From assembly GCA_964615565.1 (NCBI GenBank), contig CAZTPC010000004.1, positions 1 through 62,554 of the forward strand: a stretch of DNA of 62,554 bases, written 5' to 3'. This stretch comes from CAZTPC01 sp964615565. GTDB taxonomy: Bacteria; Patescibacteriota; Saccharimonadia; Saccharimonadales; AWTP1-31. Shown piece after piece: positions 59,324 through 62,554 of the stretch (position 1 is the first letter of the stretch; every line of letters starts with the position of its first letter). Under the pieces are notes generated by a model. The model did no database searches. It saw only the letters and a list, made by a program, of their open reading frames with translations, and was not told the origin of the DNA. The translations under genes and the position numbers were made by a program.

Positions 59324-59863
59324 TTAGGTGTATGTGACCGTTAGTAATGAAATGAAGTACAAAGCAAAGAAGCTGCCCTGCAGAATCAGGAAGTATTGGT
59401 GCTCTGCTTTACTAGCGACAAGCGTTGCAAAAATGCCAGTCATTATTACCAGGCTAACCCCTGAGGCGTAGCGACCAGCGATGCTCACGCCTTGGTTGGC
59501 AGCAAGAAAATATAATGTTGGCAGCAAGAAAAATGCGCCCCAGAAAGCCAGGAAACGATGCGTAAAGTAACGCCAACCCTTGGTTTCGGGGATGAGCACA
59601 ACGACAAACTGCGTGACAATTGCCAGCCAAATAAACACTGTGAACGTCCACGACAAGTTAAATGTTGGGATCAGCCAGTTTACTACGTACAAAGCCATGA
59701 GTGGCAGGACGATACTAAAGAGAACTGCATAATACAGGATTGACTCCCTTTGAGCGGCCGCGTGTTGGCTAAACGTCTTGGAGATATTCTGCGGCCAGCG
59801 CTTTATAAGAAAGCCAAGGCCCGTCCACAAAACAACAGCTGCCAGAAGTAGCAGGTGTTTCAC
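59324..59863 (-). CDS. Multi-span membrane protein (179 aa)
   Basis: About six hydrophobic spans cover most of the protein, beginning with LLLLAAVVLWTGLGFLI. No polar signature and no family recognised. It begins directly after polA (stop and start adjacent) and ends four bases before the ATP-grasp gene. Transport or a housekeeping membrane role cannot be told apart from the sequence. Confidence 0.65.
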   Translation of the reverse strand: MKHLLLLAAVVLWTGLGFLIKRWPQNISKTFSQHAAAQRESILYYAVLFSIVLPLMALYVVNWLIPTFNLSWTFTVFIWLAIVTQFVVVLIPETKGWRYFTHRFLAFWGAFFLLPTLYFLAANQGVSIAGRYASGVSLVIMTGIFATLVASKAEHQYFLILQGSFFALYFISLLTVTYT

Positions 59864-62485
59864 TTATAGTTCACCCCAGTTTTTGCCTATGTCGGTGTCT
59901 ACTGTTAGCTCGACAGGTAGCTTATAGGTTTTCTCCATAGTTTCTTTTAGGAGTTTCGCAATATCTTCAGCATCTTCTTCTGGGCATTCTACCAGGACAC
60001 TGTCATGGATCTGCAAAAGCATCTTGGCCTTAGTACCGGCCAGCTTTTTATCGATATCAACCATGGCTTTCTTCATGATGTCCGCGGCACTACCCTGGAA
60101 CGGCATGTTCACTGCGGCACGCATAGCTGCTTCACGGACGGCAAAGTTACTAGACTTTATGTCTGGTGTTGGGCGTCGGCGACCAAGCAAGTTTTCGACG
60201 TAGCCGTCTTCTCTGGCCTTCTCTTTTACTTCTTCGATATACTTTTGCAGCTTAGGTCTAGTTTCGAAGTACTTGGCAATAAAGTTCTTGGCTTGCTCAT
60301 AGCTCATGCCTGTTGCCGCTACCAGCCCGTGGACACTAAGCCCATACATGATGCCGAAGTTAACTACCTTGGCTTCGCGTCGCATGTTCTTGGTCACGTC
60401 TTCCGGGTTACGACCATATACCTGTGCAGCTGTAAGTGTGTGCACGTCCAAACCTCGATTGAATGCGCCAATCATCTCTTCGTCTTCGGCTAATACCGCA
60501 GCTAGACGGAGTTCGAACTGACTATAGTCGGCACCAACCAGTGTATTGCCATCTGCGGCAACGAACGCTGTGCGTATACGCTTGCCTAGCTCAGAACGAA
60601 CTGGGATATTCTGCAAGTTAGGGTCGTTACTGCTTAGTCGCCCAGTCTGTGCAACCGTAAGTGCAAAGTTGGTGTGTAGCTTAGAGTTCTTATCGACAAG
60701 TTTTGGTAACGTATCGATGTAGGTGTTCTTGAGCTTAGTTACCTCGCGGTATTGGCTAATCATGTCAATAATCGGATGCCCTGCACGGAGTTTATCCAGC
60801 TCACTTGCAGCCGTTGAATAACCGGTTTTACCTTTCTTAATCCCATCTGTTGGCAGTTCAAGTTTTTCGAACAACACATCCGCCAATTGTGCTGGTGAGC
60901 CAATATTAAACTCTGTCCCGGCATAGCCATAAATTTGTTGTTCAAGGTCACTCACCATATCGGCAACTTGGGCGGACATAAGGCTAAGATAGTGGCTATC
61001 AAGCGTAATTCCTTCTTGTTCCATGCGAGCCAGAACTGAAATGATTGGCCACTCGATTTCCTTGGCTAGCTTGGTAATCTTGGGTGTGTCTTTTAGCTGT
61101 TCCAGTTGCTGCTTGTATAGCTCGTTAACCACCGCAGTATTGTCGGCTGGCGTGCCAACTGAGTCATCCAAGTGCACACCAAGGTCGGTAGCGGCAAGTT
61201 CTGGAAGCGATTGTTCGCGGCGGAGTGAATTAATAAGGAACGAGCCAACCAGCACATCATGTTCTACTGTAGGCGGGGTAAGTTCGAGGGAGATGAGCGC
61301 TTTGAGCGATGTTTTTAGGTCGTACCCTACTACCTCTGGGTGAACCATAAAGACAGAAGCTAGGAAATTCTTAACTAGATCTTTATCTAACTTAGTGAGG
61401 TCTAGGCCTAGTGTTTCTTTCTCGAAGCCAAGGGTAATAGTTTGTGGCACTCGATCACGATCGTCTGAACACGTAGAGGACAATACCAGTGTCTTACTCT
61501 TTGGAAGCTCAATGTTCTTGAGGTCTTTGTCAGCATCAATAACTACATACTTGCCTACCTTAAGCTCACTAGCAGCCTTGGTCGAATCGTTACCTACTTC
61601 TACATTCATAAACTGCGGCAATTGTCGTGCAAGTGTGCGGAACTCTAGCTTCTCGAGTTCTTCACGAATTTTCTCTGGTTCGCAGGCACTAACATCTAGT
61701 TTGTCTAAGTCGAGCTTTAGCGGTGCATTAGTCCAGATATCCGCTAGCTCTTTGCTGAGGTATGCTAGATCCTTGCCAGCTTCCAGTTTCTTCCGTAATG
61801 AGTCCTTAACAAGGCCCAAATTCTCGTATACGCCATCTAGCGTATGGAACTCCTTTAATAGATCTGCAGCCCCTTTTTGACCAACACCGGGCACACCTGG
61901 GATATTGTCTGAGCTATCACCCATGAGCGCTTTAAGATCGAGAAACTGCGCTGGGAGTAGACCATACTTTTCGGTGAAGCTTTCTGGGTGATATAGCTCA
62001 ATATTACTGAGCCCTTTCTTGAGTGCATAGACATGTACGTGCTCATTTATAAGTTGCAACATATCAAGGTCGCTAGTTACCAGCATAGTTTCGATATTCT
62101 TATCCTTGGCCTGCACAGCAAGCGTACCCATAATATCGTCAGCTTCGTAGTCGTCTAACTCATACAACGGCCAACCGAATGCCCCAAGTAGATCGTGAAG
62201 TAGCGGGATCTGATCATAAAAATCTTGTGGAGGTGGTTTGCGGCCAGCCTTGTACTGCGGGTATAGCTCTAGCCGGCGTCGAATATTGGTCTTTGGCTTG
62301 TCCCATGCAACACATACGTAATCTGGCGCCAGTTTTTTGATAATCTCGAGAGCCATAACGGCAAAACCGTAGACTCCTCCTGTTGGCGTACCATCTTTTG
62401 TGCTTAGCCCTGGCATGGCATAGTAGCCACGATAAAAGACAGACTTTCCGTCGATAATAACTAGTCGTTTCCGCTTCTCGGCCAT
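59864..62485 (-). CDS. polA: DNA polymerase I without a functional proofreading site
   Basis: 873 residues: a 5' nuclease domain (about 1-290; VIIDGKSVFYRGYYAM, DSSDNIPGVPGVGQKGAADLL), a middle domain (about 305-470) and the polymerase (about 490-873). Motif A is VGADYSQFELRLAAVLAED, motif B RREAKVVNFGIMYG and motif C QIHDSVLVE. The middle domain has the 3'-5' exonuclease fold order but lacks its DxE and other acidic ligands (YVVIDADKD, YDLKTSLKAL), as in Taq polymerase. It fills gaps and removes primers. AGGAG eight bases before the ATG sets the start. Confidence 0.95.
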   Translation of the reverse strand: MAEKRKRLVIIDGKSVFYRGYYAMPGLSTKDGTPTGGVYGFAVMALEIIKKLAPDYVCVAWDKPKTNIRRRLELYPQYKAGRKPPPQDFYDQIPLLHDLLGAFGWPLYELDDYEADDIMGTLAVQAKDKNIETMLVTSDLDMLQLINEHVHVYALKKGLSNIELYHPESFTEKYGLLPAQFLDLKALMGDSSDNIPGVPGVGQKGAADLLKEFHTLDGVYENLGLVKDSLRKKLEAGKDLAYLSKELADIWTNAPLKLDLDKLDVSACEPEKIREELEKLEFRTLARQLPQFMNVEVGNDSTKAASELKVGKYVVIDADKDLKNIELPKSKTLVLSSTCSDDRDRVPQTITLGFEKETLGLDLTKLDKDLVKNFLASVFMVHPEVVGYDLKTSLKALISLELTPPTVEHDVLVGSFLINSLRREQSLPELAATDLGVHLDDSVGTPADNTAVVNELYKQQLEQLKDTPKITKLAKEIEWPIISVLARMEQEGITLDSHYLSLMSAQVADMVSDLEQQIYGYAGTEFNIGSPAQLADVLFEKLELPTDGIKKGKTGYSTAASELDKLRAGHPIIDMISQYREVTKLKNTYIDTLPKLVDKNSKLHTNFALTVAQTGRLSSNDPNLQNIPVRSELGKRIRTAFVAADGNTLVGADYSQFELRLAAVLAEDEEMIGAFNRGLDVHTLTAAQVYGRNPEDVTKNMRREAKVVNFGIMYGLSVHGLVAATGMSYEQAKNFIAKYFETRPKLQKYIEEVKEKAREDGYVENLLGRRRPTPDIKSSNFAVREAAMRAAVNMPFQGSAADIMKKAMVDIDKKLAGTKAKMLLQIHDSVLVECPEEDAEDIAKLLKETMEKTYKLPVELTVDTDIGKNWGEL

Positions 62486-62554
62486 ATCTGTCTCTCCTCT
62501 GTCTACAAGTATACCCTAGTCTCGGGCTGCGGCACGAAGGCTTCCACCTGAAGA
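62486..62554 (-). promoter_or_regulatory. polA upstream region
   Basis: Minus-strand GGTATACT at plus 62508-62515, within a 14-base stretch identical to the box before the PH-domain gene, followed by AGAGGAG and the polA ATG. The leader is about 17 bases. A 12-codon open frame from the window edge to a TAG at 62516-62518 could be the end of another gene, but is too short to support. Confidence 0.55.

Noticed and set aside
62516..62554. C-terminal end of a further minus-strand gene at the right edge
   Set aside because: Only 12 codons are visible and all minus frames are open over parts of this short stretch, so it cannot be supported.
1..62554. CRISPR arrays, insertion sequences and rRNA genes
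   Set aside because: No regularly spaced repeats, no transposase and no rRNA-like sequence were seen on either strand.

Overview
The window is a densely coded bacterial segment with about 60 protein genes, four tRNA genes and no rRNA. It most likely comes from a Patescibacteria (CPR) genome of the Candidatus Saccharibacteria (TM7) type. The reasons are a complete but streamlined type IV pilus locus, many short versions of housekeeping proteins, one Xer recombinase, RNase J together with PNPase, and TGA used as an ordinary stop (for example in several ATGA overlaps), which argues against the recoded Gracilibacteria and Absconditabacteria. A run of ten Ns inside ssb shows that this is a draft or metagenome scaffold. 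The lineage call is inference; no marker gene was aligned.

Layout. 1-2640: tail of an unidentified gene, nrdR, a membrane glycosyltransferase and a small membrane protein. 2666-3035: tRNA-Gly, tRNA-Thr and tRNA-Asp. 3100-9920: an accessory block on the plus strand directly after tRNA-Asp, with a possible ADP-ribosyltransferase-like protein, a Fic protein, a VOC-like protein, two GNAT acetyltransferases and three unknowns. 9952-13267: membrane parvulin-like protein, PH-domain protein, tRNA-Arg, ndk and the Xer recombinase. 13281-30635: type IV pilus locus on the minus strand. Its assembly genes run pilM-N-O-orf86-B-T-C-A, and the prepilin peptidase and four minor pilins follow a terminator. 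Two large paralogous surface proteins and a small membrane protein lie at its upstream end. 30738-34923: an unknown protein, ychF, a phosphoribosyltransferase-like protein and a beta-lactamase-fold serine hydrolase. 34981-37418: rpsF-ssb-rpsR-efp-tlyA operon. 37508-47921: an unknown, ftsK, and an RNA-decay and repair run in the order rpsO, pnp, three tiny membrane proteins, a uracil-DNA glycosylase, RNase J and an unknown. 48018-53508: ABC-F protein, membrane HExxH protein, truB, an unknown and a DHH-like pseudoenzyme. 53651-62485: rpsT, holA-mutM, a DciA-like protein, a HAD hydrolase, a membrane protein, a split PEP-synthase-like pair, a membrane protein and polA.

Gene starts follow a striking rule. 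Many genes have a -10 box, often GGTATNNT, ending six to eight bases before the start codon and no Shine-Dalgarno sequence, so much of this genome appears to be transcribed as leaderless mRNA. Genes inside operons instead use ATGA or GTGA overlaps or good Shine-Dalgarno sites. In the accessory block, several hairpins sit inside the promoter of the next gene.

The best candidates for new biology are: the 3.1-9.9 kb accessory block; the large pilus-locus protein that joins a membrane SurA-like region to a surface protein through an internal signal-peptide-like segment; the DHH-like protein that has lost its catalytic residues; the family-4-like uracil-DNA glycosylase without iron-sulphur cysteines; and the pnp/RNase J run with tiny membrane proteins, which might be a membrane-bound RNA degradation assembly.
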